64,000 nucleotides of DNA. Source: Apostichopus japonicus. Taxonomy: Eukaryota > Echinodermata > Holothuroidea > Aspidochirotida > Stichopodidae. The stretch spans positions 12,369,501-12,433,500 of the forward strand of contig NC_092580.1 of the NCBI RefSeq assembly GCF_037975245.1, written 5' to 3'. Within the stretch, counting starts at the first letter, position 1. Every line of letters starts with the position of its first letter. The notes under the pieces were generated by a model. It had not been told where the DNA came from. It worked only from the letters and a program-made list of their open reading frames with translations, and ran no database searches. Both the position numbers and the translations under genes were made by a program. Of the stretch, positions 11,581-26,122 are shown in pieces.

Positions 11581-12549
11581 GTGTCATTGTGAATTTATTG
11601 TTTGTAACATCGCACTGCTTTTCACTGTACTACTAATATCAAGTATGTTGTACACCCTCACTAAACATTACGTCAGATTCATGCAGTAAATAGGTGAATG
11701 TTACATCATCGAAACCATTATGCATATGGTTATTAGTTAAGGTTCAGAAAGATTTAGCGCCTTCTTGCATTACTGTGCCAAACTACTTAGCCACTCATTA
11801 CTTGATAAACAATTTAAAATTTGAGAAATAGGACAGTTTCAAACTGTACGTTTTAAACTCCTTTAATTGATAGGGCTTTAATTGATGGGATTGTTTATTC
11901 TGGGTGTTGTACCTCAAACTTTACTTTAATTCATTCATCAACTTTAGATTTATTATAGTATAAACCATTTTAACCTTTATTACTCTTTGACTAAAACTTA
12001 CTTATAAGTATATATGTACTATTCTGTATTTTATACTGGATTTATAATACATTTAAAACTTGAAAAAAATTGAAACTTGACCAAACTGATCTTCAAAAAG
12101 TAAGTGAAGTAGAAAAGATAAGTACGACCCAAAATTTACATGTGAACAATTTAATGCAAATTAAATTGGTTGCAAAGTTTTGGTGACCAGATATTTTAAT
12201 ACTGTACCCACCAGTAAGTATAAAGTCTCTGTGTGTTGTGGATATTTGTAAATATGTTGATTTCGCTGTTGGAATATTAATTGCTAGGATATGTAACCTA
12301 AGCTGTAGGGATTAAAATCAAATTATTTCTCCTTCGTTGTTTCATTACTTTATCTTATTACAAATGATAATATCATGGAAAGGTGCAATATTGCGTGAGC
12401 TATTATACACGTAGCCTTACATGTGTTGTAGTTAGTACCTTTACAATAAACAACAAGAGGGCAATCCATGGAGCTGCAGATCTCATCTTCTCCATGATGG
12501 AAGTGATTGTTGGGTTACTACTGAATGCATCTGGTTGCCATCTTTGTTT

Positions 12550-13230
12550 TAATAGACTGGAATGCAGTGGATGGAATGCAATGGATGGGGTCATAGGTCA
12601 TTTGTGGTCAAGGGAGGTGAAAGTCTTAAAACTATTGAAACACAATAGCTTCAAAAGCACTCGGATGAACTGCATTCTTTGCATGTTGATGTAACTAAGC
12701 AAGTAGTACAGTCTTATTTGCGATTACCAGAAGTCACCTTTTGAAAACCTTGTAAACATGATAGCAAATTAAAGCTTGGGTTAACTTCATACCTTGTATT
12801 TGAAGCCACCTTATAACATGCACTCATATATGAGTGCATGTTTTTTGTGAAGGTTAATGATCACTTGAGGTCAACATAGGTCAAAGATTTGAAAACCTTG
12901 TTAAAACGGTTAAACTCCAAAAGTAAAAACTTGAATGTATTTCATAACTCAACATGTGGATCCCCTTTATTGACTTTCAGAACCGAAGGGTTTTCTGCAG
13001 AGGTCAAAGTCTGAAAACCTTACAAACAAAATGACTCCGAAACTAAATTTTCGATGAACTTGGTATTTGGCTCCACCTTAAAAATCTTACGTTGTTTTTT
13101 GTGGAGGTCACAGGTTATTTGAGGTCAGCAGAGATCAAAGTATAAAAGCAATAATATCAAAATTTTTGATGAATTTCTCATGTGGTATGTACATCTTATA
13201 GAGTATAAGAGCTCCAAATACTAACAGCTG
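12550..13230 (+). repeat. degenerate AGGTCA-type satellite
   Basis: Diverged units of the 143-bp family recur: GTCATAGGTCATTTGTGGTC near 12590, GAAAACCTTGTAAACATGAT near 12743, and later GGAGGTCACAGGTTATTTGA near 13103. The spacing is irregular, as expected of an old array. Confidence 0.65.
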
Positions 13231-13273
13231 GGCTATGTAAGTCAGTTGTGTGTTGGTACAATGATTAGTCAAC

Positions 13274-13644
13274 TTAAAGGCATTGAAGACTCGCCCCAAA
13301 CCGTGTGACAACCTCCGAAAAAGTTAACTTACCGTTGCTTGCAAGTGAAGTTTTTTTTCTTGTCGCTACAAAATGCAGACAGTAATGAAACGTGATACCT
13401 TGTTACCTTTATCTGGACCTGAGATGTCCATCACTGCTATGTATGCTGTGTTGTGGGTATTGACCGTAACTGCATGTATTGACTGTACACTAGTGTCTAA
13501 TTACCAACGGTAGCAAGCTGTGTGTGTATTTTCTGGGATCAATGGTGATGTCTATTGACACTTCTGTTTCACCTCATTCGAAACTAGGTCAGATTACCGG
13601 CATCAGATCTCGTTTCTTTGTGCGCAAGTCTTCACTCCCTTTAA
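13274..13644. mobile_element. TTAA-flanked MITE
   Basis: Left end TTAAAGGCATTGAAGACTCG and right end, reverse complemented, TTAAAGGGAGTGAAGACTTG match at about 17 of 20 positions. TTAA flanks both ends, the target duplicated by piggyBac-type transposons. The 330-bp interior has no coding capacity. Family assignment is inferred from the TTAA only. Confidence 0.55.
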
Positions 13645-13734
13645 TCAGGTTTAAACTTTAAGCCTGATTTAATTGAGTGACAACTTTTATACATTAAAAC
13701 AGAATATTAACCTACTGCAGTTACTACTGCTACT

Positions 13735-14226
13735 CCCTTCATGTAGAACCACAACGATTACACCTATTGAAGTGTGATTTAAGTGCTTGGTCCAGAACTG
13801 AGATCAGAGAGATTAATAATATGGTTTGCATGTGCATCCATATTAAGAGTTGTATCAAGATAAACTTCAAGTTTTGACTGTCTGATACGGATTTAATCGA
13901 AACTCCTTCCGCCCTCAACAATACATCGGAAAAAATTCAGATTATGATTATGATTACTTCAATATTGTCACCATTCAGTTTAAGTGTATTGCATGTCATC
14001 TACTATTTAATATCAACAAAGCAATATTCAATATTCTCCAAAACAAATCTACTAGCAGAGACATTAATTAACAGGCTTGAATAAAAGGTAAATTTTTGTG
14101 TCATCCGTATAGAAATGGTAATTCAAGTTGTGACTATGTACGATTGTGTACATAGTGAATAACTAGAGCCAAAGCACGGACCCCTGTGGAATGCCAAACT
14201 CTAGAGGTAATGGTTCCGAAAGTTCG
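13735..14226 (-). mobile_element. degenerate non-LTR retrotransposon reverse-transcriptase remnant
   Basis: On the minus strand, broken frames show GIPQGSVL, then HFYTDDT with the polymerase YxDD core, then a block resembling the segment after the palm domain (VYLDTTLNMDAHANHI). Order and spacing fit CR1/L2-type reverse transcriptases. Many stops and frameshifts make it non-functional. It ends about 170 bp upstream of the TRIM start codon. Confidence 0.7.
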
Positions 14227-14396
14227 ATATTAAAGCAAACTGTTTGAAATCGGTTGGACAGATATTGACTCAAACTACTTCAATGAAGATAAATCATAAT
14301 TTTCTAAACTCTTCTCTTTCCTTTCCTGAACTCTTTCACAGATTGTGACGTAACTGAGTTCATTTTTTCAAGTGAAAGTAAACAACCTTCATCTAC

Positions 14397-16592
14397 ATGG
14401 CTACCTGGAGCCCTTTCATGGAGGGCCTGACAGAAAACTTCTTCAAGTGCCCTGTTTGTTTGGATCAATTTAATGACCCGCAACAGTTACCATGTCTTCA
14501 TCGATACTGTAACGATTGCTTGAGAAAAGTGGTTCAAGTCAGCCATGATGGGACAATTAAATGTCCACTTTGTAAACAGCGATGTTGTATACCAAAGGAT
14601 GGATTGGACTGCTTTAAGACTGATTTTCATATGAAGAGTATGCTCGAGTTCATAGAATTGCATAAATCATTTGAAAAGAAAGATTTGAAGCAGTGTGTGA
14701 GCTGTTTAAAGGATGTGGTATGTTCCGCTTACTGTTTTAAATGTAGAGATTTTTTATGCAACGAATGTTACAAGGTTCATATCAGTAGTAAAATATTTAC
14801 TGATCACCAACCAAGCACTCTGAAATTGGAAAATATGGCAGCTAAGAACCTGACCATGGAGGAAATAGCTGCAATGACGGAAGATCCCAGGTGCCGTTTT
14901 CATATAAAAGAACCAGCCAAATTGTGCTGTGGTACATGCCAAAATGAACCGGTTTGTTTAGTTTGCACTCACGGTAAGCACAAAGGTCACAATCTCATAG
15001 ATGTGAATGACCTAGCCCGGAAAGAAAGGACATTACTGAATCGGAACCTCGAGGAACTAAGCAAGCACAAGACTAAACTATACGCGTTACCCGAGAAGGT
15101 TCAAATGGCGCTAGTAAAATTGAATGAAAATGTTACAAAAAAGACAGAGTTGTTGACAATTCAACACGAGGAACAGGCAAAGATGATAAAGGATAAACTT
15201 GCCGAATGTAACGATGAACGTGAACAAGGAGTTGCTGACATAGAAAATAGAAGAGGATGTGAAAAACGTGAAATAACTGTTAAACATGAAGAGGAAATGA
15301 ACCGCTTGATCATGAAACATCAAGAAAATATGAAAAGTACCGATGTCAAATATGACCAGGAATTGGAAGAATTTAAGGAAATTCGTCAAGAAATTGAGGG
15401 TGAATTCTTTAAAAAACTCTGGGAGTTAGATAGTAATTTCAAGACCTTGACAACAGCTAAAGATCTTCTTACAAGTCAAAACAAAAACGAATGTGAAGAA
15501 ATACTGAATAATTGTAAGCAACTTATTAAACGGTTCGAAAACTTATCAGCAACGTCTTCTTCCATTCTTGCATGTAATGACGATTGGACAGACGCACAGT
15601 GTTTCCCCGACATAAGAGCAGCCAGTGAACGTATGCTCGAAGACATGAAACAAGAATATCCAGAGTTAGAATCTTTATCTGATTTTGTCATCAGTGATAT
15701 AACAAAAGTTATATATGATAAAGTTGTAATTACAGAAAGCGCAGAGTCTGTTGTTGATGTTCCGGGGATCAAAGCTAAAGGTTACAGGATCACCGGTGTG
15801 ACAAGTAGTAGCAATGGTAATATCGTTATGATTGGTAGTGTATCAAAAGAGAAATCACACATCACTGTCATTAACATGCAAGGAGAAATATTAAATCAGA
15901 ATGTCTTAAATAGAAATAAGAGATTTGGGCCTCGGGCATCTCGTTACTGTTGTAATTTGCCAGGGTCTAATGTCATTACAGTTTGCGTACCGGATGAAAT
16001 CGGTATTTATAATATTTCTGACTATTCTTACCAAAAGAAGAACATCAGTGATATGGTTAAGACGTGGCCAGATGGTAGGTATGTGCGTTCTGTTACCACG
16101 AATCCCGCCAAGAATCAAATCATTGTTGGTACTAACAGCAGAGAAGTGTATGTATTTGATTATCAGCTGAATTACAGTCACACGATAGTACTACCTGATG
16201 AAATCAAGGGATCATATGATATCACTCACCACGACGGTAATCTCCTGATCTGTGACTATGGGGGTGGGACCTCATATGCAGTTACCATAGTGACATCAGG
16301 GAGTAAGGTGGTGTATACATTCACCAAACCAAAACTAAGTGGAGCTGACTTAAGACCATACAATGTGTGCATAGGCAAGGGAGGGTTCATCTACATGTTA
16401 TGGGAAGATAATAAGCAGCTGAACACTGTGCTAACACAATACAGTCGAGATGGTCAGCAATTACTAACAACAATTTCAGTTGATGACGACGCACGGTGCT
16501 TTACCACATCCGTAATAGATGGTGAGGAGAAGCTCATGATAGCCACCACAAGGTTTGGGAAGATGTATATGTACGGACTAGTACCTGCATAG
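14397..16592 (+). CDS. single-exon TRIM protein: RING, two B-boxes, coiled coil, beta-propeller
   Basis: The 731-residue frame is intact. A C3HC4 RING lies at residues 18-59 (C18, C21, C33, H35, C38, C41, C56, C59), the fold used by E3 ubiquitin ligases to recruit E2 enzymes. A first B-box-like Cys cluster is at about 100-140 and a second B-box (C166, H169, C178, C181, C190, H195, H198) at about 163-200. A Glu/Lys-rich coiled coil follows to about residue 400, then a 300-residue beta-rich repeat region resembling the propeller of TRIM2/3/56-like proteins. The start lies just after CATCTAC and close to the RING, the usual spacing. A pyrimidine-rich stretch ending in CACAG at about 14341 may be a 5' UTR acceptor. 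Echinoderms carry many intronless TRIM paralogues, often read as immune or regulatory ligases; the substrate is unknown. Confidence 0.93.
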   Translation: MATWSPFMEGLTENFFKCPVCLDQFNDPQQLPCLHRYCNDCLRKVVQVSHDGTIKCPLCKQRCCIPKDGLDCFKTDFHMKSMLEFIELHKSFEKKDLKQCVSCLKDVVCSAYCFKCRDFLCNECYKVHISSKIFTDHQPSTLKLENMAAKNLTMEEIAAMTEDPRCRFHIKEPAKLCCGTCQNEPVCLVCTHGKHKGHNLIDVNDLARKERTLLNRNLEELSKHKTKLYALPEKVQMALVKLNENVTKKTELLTIQHEEQAKMIKDKLAECNDEREQGVADIENRRGCEKREITVKHEEEMNRLIMKHQENMKSTDVKYDQELEEFKEIRQEIEGEFFKKLWELDSNFKTLTTAKDLLTSQNKNECEEILNNCKQLIKRFENLSATSSSILACNDDWTDAQCFPDIRAASERMLEDMKQEYPELESLSDFVISDITKVIYDKVVITESAESVVDVPGIKAKGYRITGVTSSSNGNIVMIGSVSKEKSHITVINMQGEILNQNVLNRNKRFGPRASRYCCNLPGSNVITVCVPDEIGIYNISDYSYQKKNISDMVKTWPDGRYVRSVTTNPAKNQIIVGTNSREVYVFDYQLNYSHTIVLPDEIKGSYDITHHDGNLLICDYGGGTSYAVTIVTSGSKVVYTFTKPKLSGADLRPYNVCIGKGGFIYMLWEDNKQLNTVLTQYSRDGQQLLTTISVDDDARCFTTSVIDGEEKLMIATTRFGKMYMYGLVPA

Positions 16593-16738
16593 CGCTACAT
16601 AGAAATTACATATTAAAACAAACTGATATCGCGAGTTACGATGCACAGATTCGGTTGTTATCGTTGCTGTAATTGTTTGACTGGAGTTTTACACATAGGG
16701 ATTAATTTACGTTAATATCAGTATGTTCATTCTTTATG

Positions 16739-16744
16739 AATAAA
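16739..16744 (+). terminator. polyadenylation signal AATAAA for the TRIM gene
   Basis: AATAAA occurs 147 bases after the TRIM stop codon, followed by a T-rich stretch. It is the first canonical signal after the gene. Confidence 0.55.
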
Positions 16745-19057
<2,313 letters not shown>

Positions 19058-19384
19058 TGTATGTTTATGTGTGACATAGGTACCTGCATAAAGCATATTT
19101 CTTAACCACCTCTCTTCTATTTGAAATTTATGAAGTGAGCCCTCTTTTTAGCCTTGTGATGGTTACTGGCAGTAGTATTGTTTTATGACAATTAAAGAGT
19201 CTACCAGTGCAGTGATGACCTTGTAGAGAGACAATTGGTTGTGCTTTGTGGAGAGGGGTTTCAGTTCGGTAAACACCAAGAGAGTATTACATGATAGGGA
19301 CGAGGAAGAAAACTTGTTGTGTAATCATTTCCCCCAACCCCTGCTTGGTCACATATGCGTGTATGTATGCGTGTATGTGTGTAT

Positions 19385-19385
19385 G

Positions 19386-19430
<45 letters not shown>
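19385..19430. repeat. (TA)n microsatellite
   Basis: A TA run preceded by a GTAT-rich stretch (19355-19385) and followed by degenerate TATA-type sequence to 19493. It directly abuts a tRNA-like SINE head. Confidence 0.9.
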
Positions 19431-19434
<4 letters not shown>

Positions 19435-19493
19435 TATATTCATATCTATATTTATATAAATATATATATCAATATACCTATAGATATATATAG

Positions 19494-19560
19494 TTAGGGT
19501 GTCCGCGTACAAAGCGAGTGGCCCGGGTTCGAATCCCGGTGGAGGCTGGAAGTTTTTTTC
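19494..19560 (+). mobile_element. tRNA-derived SINE head fragment
   Basis: The stretch carries a consensus RNA polymerase III B box, GGTTCGAATCC, at 19526-19536 inside a GC stem like a T arm. The A-box half is weak and no acceptor stem closes, so this is a SINE remnant rather than a tRNA gene. Confidence 0.6.
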
Positions 19561-19590
19561 ACTGTTCTTGATTTTCCACTGACTCATTAC

Positions 19591-20196
19591 AATTATAGAA
19601 TACAGGGCCATTCATTAACTCTTCCCAGCATCCGGATGCGCGGATGCGCGGATGCGCGGTGAGCCTGTACATGTCCGTATAATTACACGTATGACGCCCT
19701 CTAAAATTCCATCACGTATTTCATTTTGACTCCGCATCCGCGCATCCACCTCGTGAGTACTAGGAAAGGACTTAAATAATTTTCGAAAAGTTTCCCCATA
19801 TACCATCGCGTATTTCATTTTGACTCCGCATCCACGCATCCGCGCATCCACCCCGGGAGTACTAGGAATGGACTTAAATAATTTTCGAAAAGTTTCAACA
19901 TATACCATCACGTATTTCCAATACTGAAAGTCCCGTATGTAGGAAGATATTCCACATCAATAGTGTGTCGTTCTTAAAAGGCATCCGTACATGTGCGACG
20001 CCCACTAAAATTCCGGAAGTACTTGAAAAGGACTTAGGAAATTTTTGACTCCTCATCCACGCATCCGCGCATCCACTCAAAAAGAAAGAACTGGGACTTT
20101 GACATTTTTTACTTACATACGTACTGGGGTGAGACTGAGCATCCGCGCATCCGGATGCTCAGATAGAATCATCGAGTGGCCCTGTATTCTATAATT
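19591..20196. mobile_element. MITE with 20-bp inverted ends and internal repeats
   Basis: The ends AATTATAGAATACAGGGCCA and its exact reverse complement (20177-20196) bound 606 bp. Inside, the word GCATCCGCGCATCC recurs in both orientations. A block of about 97 bp (CGTATTTCATTTTGACTCCG and following) is tandemly repeated at about 19712 and 19807, with a partial copy at 19909. Because the ends are palindromic, the target duplication cannot be fixed; TA or TATA is possible. No coding capacity. Confidence 0.75.
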
Positions 20197-21328
20197 ACTC
20201 CACGATTTTCATATATATTCATTTGCCTTTGTCGTTTACCTCCATTTCATTAACATAAAGTCTGTTCAAATCGAAATTACTAGCGATATCATAAAATAAC
20301 ATATGCTCAAGGGGTGGGGCGGTCCCCCCCCCCCCTTGGTTATGCGCCTGCAGTTAAAAATCTTGTATAAAACAGGCCTAATGGAAACCCAGTTAACCCA
20401 TATCGATGTATGTGGATCATTATCAAGCAAGCACCAATTCTGCAAGCACCACCAACCGAAACTACCTTTACCACCATTCATCATCCACCAAACAAGCAAC
20501 AAGTCTGTAACTATCAACCGGTATGTTCTAATGCCATGTCTTCTAAGGCGTTACTGTCTTATAAACCGAGAAAAATATAGGCATGAGGCTAGATGCCACG
20601 GCACTGTCATTTGTCAAAATGTAAATCGGCTAGCCCTATTTAGGCCTAGGCTGAGCTATTAAAGCCTAGCTCAGACCTTAAACTTAAAGTTAGTGTTAGT
20701 GTAAGTTAGGCCCTAGCCGTGTGAAACAAATATACGGCATACTGTACCTGCATATACGTTTTTTGTCAATGTCATGAAATGAAATAGTCTATGACCAAAG
20801 GGATCAATAAAGTTTAGGCATTATTGTAAGAATTGCCACCCAATTCATCCATACTAATATTACTATGCTATAGGCTACACCTGTGTGTTCTTTTAAAATT
20901 GTCAATAAATGCTATATATTGATTATGAGCTCTAGGCTAGCCCTGTATAAAATAATCAGCAAGAAACAAAGACTAGCTTGATCCAATGATTTTGTTGGAG
21001 AGAAATTTCCTTTAACGTGGCAAAGTTATTGTATGCCATCATAATTGTTAGCTAATAGTATACCACTGGCTAACAGTTACACTAACATGCAGGCATATAT
21101 AGCCTTAGTTAAATGCTAATTTACTTGGCTAGTCATTGGACATATGAAATGCAAGACGTTTATCAATTAGCATGCAGCACTTGCTCTATTTTAATTATTC
21201 TATTTTGTGCAATCAGCACTAAGATTAGGCTTGTTATAGCCACCTGGGGGTAGGTTAGTTCCATCCAATTGAAGGTATCATTTATACGAGCCTAAAAGGT
21301 ACATATTTTTTAGTTGTTTAGTTTTAAC
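20197..21328. other. no gene recognised
   Basis: Unique AT-rich sequence with a G/C homopolymer pair at about 20310-20336 and TAGGCCTAGGC-type words near 20640. It lies upstream of the SAM-like gene and may hold its promoter. Confidence 0.35.
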
Positions 21329-21419
21329 ATGGATAGCATATTACATCATCTTCAGTTACCCAGTGTTGAAGAGGTAGTCAGAAAATTCAGAAATGAAAAT
21401 ATAAGTTGGTCATGTATAG
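21329..21419 (+). CDS. SAM-like gene exon 1
   Basis: It starts at the ATG following GTTTTAAC and encodes 30 residues ending ISWSCI. The donor is ATAG-GTTTGA in phase 1. The frame would otherwise run 53 codons to a stop in the intron. Confidence 0.55.
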
Positions 21420-24400
21420 GTTTGACTCCAAGTGATATATCAAGTTGCTATATATCCAAGACTCCATGCACTATAAGGTTGGTTTTGTTGTAATATTTGC
21501 CAATGTTTTCCTCTATTCATGCAGGCTCACAAGTCACAGTTAAATCCAATATTTTGTTAAACTGCAACTTCAAATTTAATTTCTCTTGAAATTACTATCA
21601 GCTTGTATTTAATGATTCTGGAGCCCTAAAAGGACCACGATGATCAATCATGTTAGGAAAGACGTTTATTATTTAAAGAGGTACTATAATCTACTTACTT
21701 GACATGGTCATGTACCACTTGCCACACCATCATGTAGCAAAACCACACAGTCAGATTGAAGTATGTCACATACCTGTAATACATGCTTGTGACCTAAACA
21801 TTTCTTGATATTGTTCAACTCATTACTCCCACTTTTGGATTTCATTGGAAAGTTAGGCTGATTTAAATCATTTTAATTCAATTAACAAGGTATAGTAGGC
21901 TGAAATTGTTTACTTATACCAATTTAAAACATTGTGATTTGAATGATGACTTCAGTTGGCAAATAGGGCTTTTTCAAATTGCAATACGGTTAGCCAATGT
22001 ACTTTATGAAGAATTGTTAATTATGATTTGAATGGTTTCATTCTCATCTTTCCAGCGGAGGGCTTGGTCACAGCCCATGCTGGTCTAATATACATCAGTA
22101 GCCAAATGGCTTCTTATCACATGCCAATGTTTTATTTTTCTTCATGTAATCTGCACAATGATGCCAATCAGCACAGCCATGGAACCAAAGAATTGCATAA
22201 TAACCACAAACAATTAAGTTAGCATGGCATATGCATTCATATCAAACATGATGATAAAAAATACCCCAAAAACAAAATGTGAATACAAAACACGAAATAA
22301 AATCTGAGTTTCTATGTCATTTGATTAACAAACATTAGAAAATCACAAATCATGTACTTTCCTTATTTGTTTTTCTTCAGTGAAATGGATCATGCCAGAC
22401 TTGGTTCAGGAACTTTCCCCTGAACAATTACAGCAATTAGGAGTAAACTACCCTGGGAAAGCAAGCATATTTCAAGGTGCATAAATTTGGGACAGTTTCA
22501 AGCATCATCAAGTTCTGCTTTTGCAGGTACAGTAATGACATTTGCCTGACATAAAGACACTCACTGATCACACTGAACTTTCATTTCATTTAATGTTATG
22601 TGGTCATTAATTAAGAGCACTTTTTTATTTGTTGAAATTAAAAGTTATTGAAAAAAGATGGTATTACTCAATTTTGATGAATGCTTGGTGAATTAGTGTA
22701 ATGATAACTATTTGTTATCTTTGCATCATCACCCAAACATTGTTGTTTTATTACTATGGGCCTTTAAGTTTCATTTGCTTTGTTTAAAGATTCAATAGAA
22801 TTTTTTTCTCTTATTAGCATCACTTAGGCTGTCATCTCTGTTATATAACTTTTGTATGAAGAAATCATTTTATGTATGCAACTTAATGTGACCTTATGGG
22901 ACCTGATGTGACCAAATGCTACCTAATGTGGCCTTATGCGACCTGACTATGAAAGTGGCAGAAAAACGGGCACATCTTTGTTCTTGACACGTTCCAATAT
23001 GTGAATCAGAGTTTATTGTGGACCTGCCAGGCATTACAAAATCACAATCAGTCCACAGGGAATGTGAAAAACACAAGATAACGACATCAGTTTATCAAAT
23101 CTTGCAAATGCTTTATTTCTGCTGTTTAATAACCAATCAATAATCATCAACGACATATGCAGGTTTCACATATTTAAAGTCATGTGGGAGGATGTATTCA
23201 CAGGTAGAATTTGAAACACATAATATTTTTAATTTGAAAATGTTATAAATTATTATTTGGTAAAAGGGATTGGAATATAGTGATGGGTGCAATGTGAAAA
23301 GCAGTGTGATGTGACAATAAATAAATTCACAGTGACACAGGCTGCCCTGCATTGACCATTGACCCCAACAACAGTCTTCTTGCACTAAATGTGATACACA
23401 CCGACATACTAAATATGACATCTGTCCTTGTTGAAATATTGTGTAAAACCCCTGGCGACCCCTGGTGAGCTCAAAGGACCATTGACCTCTGTTAGGCTAC
23501 ATAAGGCTTCTTGTACTCAATGTGGTACAACCACATACCAAATATGCAATCTGTACCAGCTTCCCTTGTGATGTTATACTAATGAAGGTGTATTAGTGTA
23601 GAGAGACAGGTAAGAGGGGAGTGAAGTAAATGTTTGGCATAAGTTGACTTCAAATGACCTGCACCAAAAGCAATAATAGGCTCCTAAAATTTGATATGGT
23701 ACATTTCCAAACACCTTCATACCAAGTATGAGATCTGCCCAAGCTTCCAATATTGAGATTTCATGTTTACAAGGTTTTCACAATTTGACCTCTGATGACC
23801 CGAATAAACTTTGACCTCTTCCCACAACAATAGGCTTCTTGCACTCAATGTGGTACTTCAACACACCAAATATGAGGTCTGCCCAAGCTTTGCTCCTTGA
23901 GATATCATGTTTACACAATTTTACAATTTGACCCATGGTGACCCCGAATGACCTTTGACCTCTTCCCACAATAATAGGCTTCTTGCACTCAAAGTGGTAC
24001 TTCTACACACCAAATATGATGGCTTTACCATAATTTTTCCAGTTTGGTGAGTTTAGGCTGTAACAATAAAATTAAGTAAATCCATCTTTAAGATATTTCT
24101 GGAAATTCATTAGAGCCATTAAACTATTATCATATTTCTTTGCTTCTTAAAGGCCAGATGGTCTCAAGTTTGGGCAATACAGTCCTAGCATAACTACTTG
24201 CTTTCTCCTAATACTGGAGGTTAAATCGTAGCAAGCACATCATCATGCACATATCTGAAGAAATTTCTCTTTCATCAGTCATGAAACATCAGCTTGCCAA
24301 GCTTTAGCATACAGATCATTGCCAAATTTGTCTTTGCATTTTTTCTAGCAACTGCTGCTTTCATGTCAGATTCATTCCTGTTAAATGACAAATAAACTGA

Positions 24401-26064
24401 AGTAGCTTCTCAGTATTGTAAAGCTCAAGTTTGTTATCAAACTGCTGAAGTCTTAAAGTCACAAAGCTTAATTCATATTACATAATATTAGGAGATCAAT
24501 CAACCCTTAATGTAAACTTTCATGTGAATTCAAAGGTCTAAGCTTATTTATATAATATTGCTTATTGCCATTGGTACCAGGATTGTTGTACCAATGTCAT
24601 TTCCTGACATAATATTAGTTCAATATGGGCAGTTCATGCTTGCACATGCAGCTGTTTTGGATTTCTGTTTTAATTAATTTGACAACCTCTGGGCAAAGAC
24701 TTATTTCCTGCAGGTACTAAACAAAGTTTTGTTATAGGGGTTTCAGCTGGTAATGTGGAACCACTTCTTCTTTACTGTTAGTCTCCCATAGTATTCCACC
24801 TGAAAATACTTTTCAATATTCAGAAAGCTCACTTACAGAACATATTTCTATGGAATGTTCTCAACCGAAGATGTTGCTTAACATCAAGTTCACCTTTAAA
24901 GGTACAGTATAGTCTGTATAGGTCCCAAATTATTGCGTGCTATAATTGCTAGAAGTTTCCAAACAGTACATTCCTGGAGGTCTTTACACTCCAAATTGTT
25001 CTCAGACATTCCAACTAAACACACTATCACAGAATGTCACAGTGAGGTAAATTCAAGAATTTGACCAAGTTGACCATTTTGAAAAATGTGGCATATTTCG
25101 AACCAATACAGCATACCATTAAGAGCAACATACATGCAACCAACATGCCCAACACAGTAGTCCCAAACTGGCTAAAAAACTCTGTAGACTAGTTTTAGAG
25201 CCGTGAGAGTGGATTGGCCTCCATGATTCTGACATATTGACCACTTTTGACTTTCTACCTGTATATATTGATTCTCCTCTCTTCATCAGGTATGAGTCCA
25301 CTCAGGCTGCTCCCAGTCCTTTGATGTCCACACCTTTAGCAGGGCATATGCTTCTCAAAGATTGGATCAGGACATAACTGTCAGGTAACGATGGTTAATG
25401 TAGGCATTCCTGTATTTTAAGTTGTAACACTAATTGATTTGTGGAGAATGCACTCTGGTTGTTTTAAATATGTCAACATCCGGGACACTTTGAAGGTGAA
25501 ACAGTTTGTAAAGCATACTTTTCATAAACACTGGTTTTTATGGTTTTACTGAATGTTTAAACCACAAAATACCAAAACTTTGGGCTGCTGTGGCTTGAAA
25601 AGTCCCCATATTGATTAGAAATTATCCTTTCAAACATATCTGTTGGCAATCACACCAACTTTATTATTGGGAGGCATATTTTTTTAATGTCAGTATGGGA
25701 ATTCGACTTTATGTCAAAAGGTGGAGTAGAACAACAAAGGTTGTGTTATTTTTAATTATATCTTGATGTTTTGTCTTGATTGTTATAAATCTATCCGGCT
25801 ACTGTAAGTGGCAGAAATAGCAACATTTTATTGCATGTGTCCATGCAATTTGCAGTGAAAGGACTGAGGGTGGGGGGGGGTGGGGGTGCAGGGACAATGA
25901 TGCTAGGGACAAGAGAAGTAGGGTTTCAGGAGCTTTTGTATCCTTCCAGAATTTTGGAGGTTTTCATAGACATTCCTGTATTTTCTTATGTAAATAGCTC
26001 TTTCAAATATTCTACTGCCCTTTTATAATAATAATAATATAATAATAATAATAATAATAATAAT

Positions 26065-26122
<58 letters not shown>

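Noticed and set aside
22894-23421. Minus-strand frames of 60-94 residues
   Set aside because: They are partly satellite sequence and partly unique intron, with no splice signals or family match.
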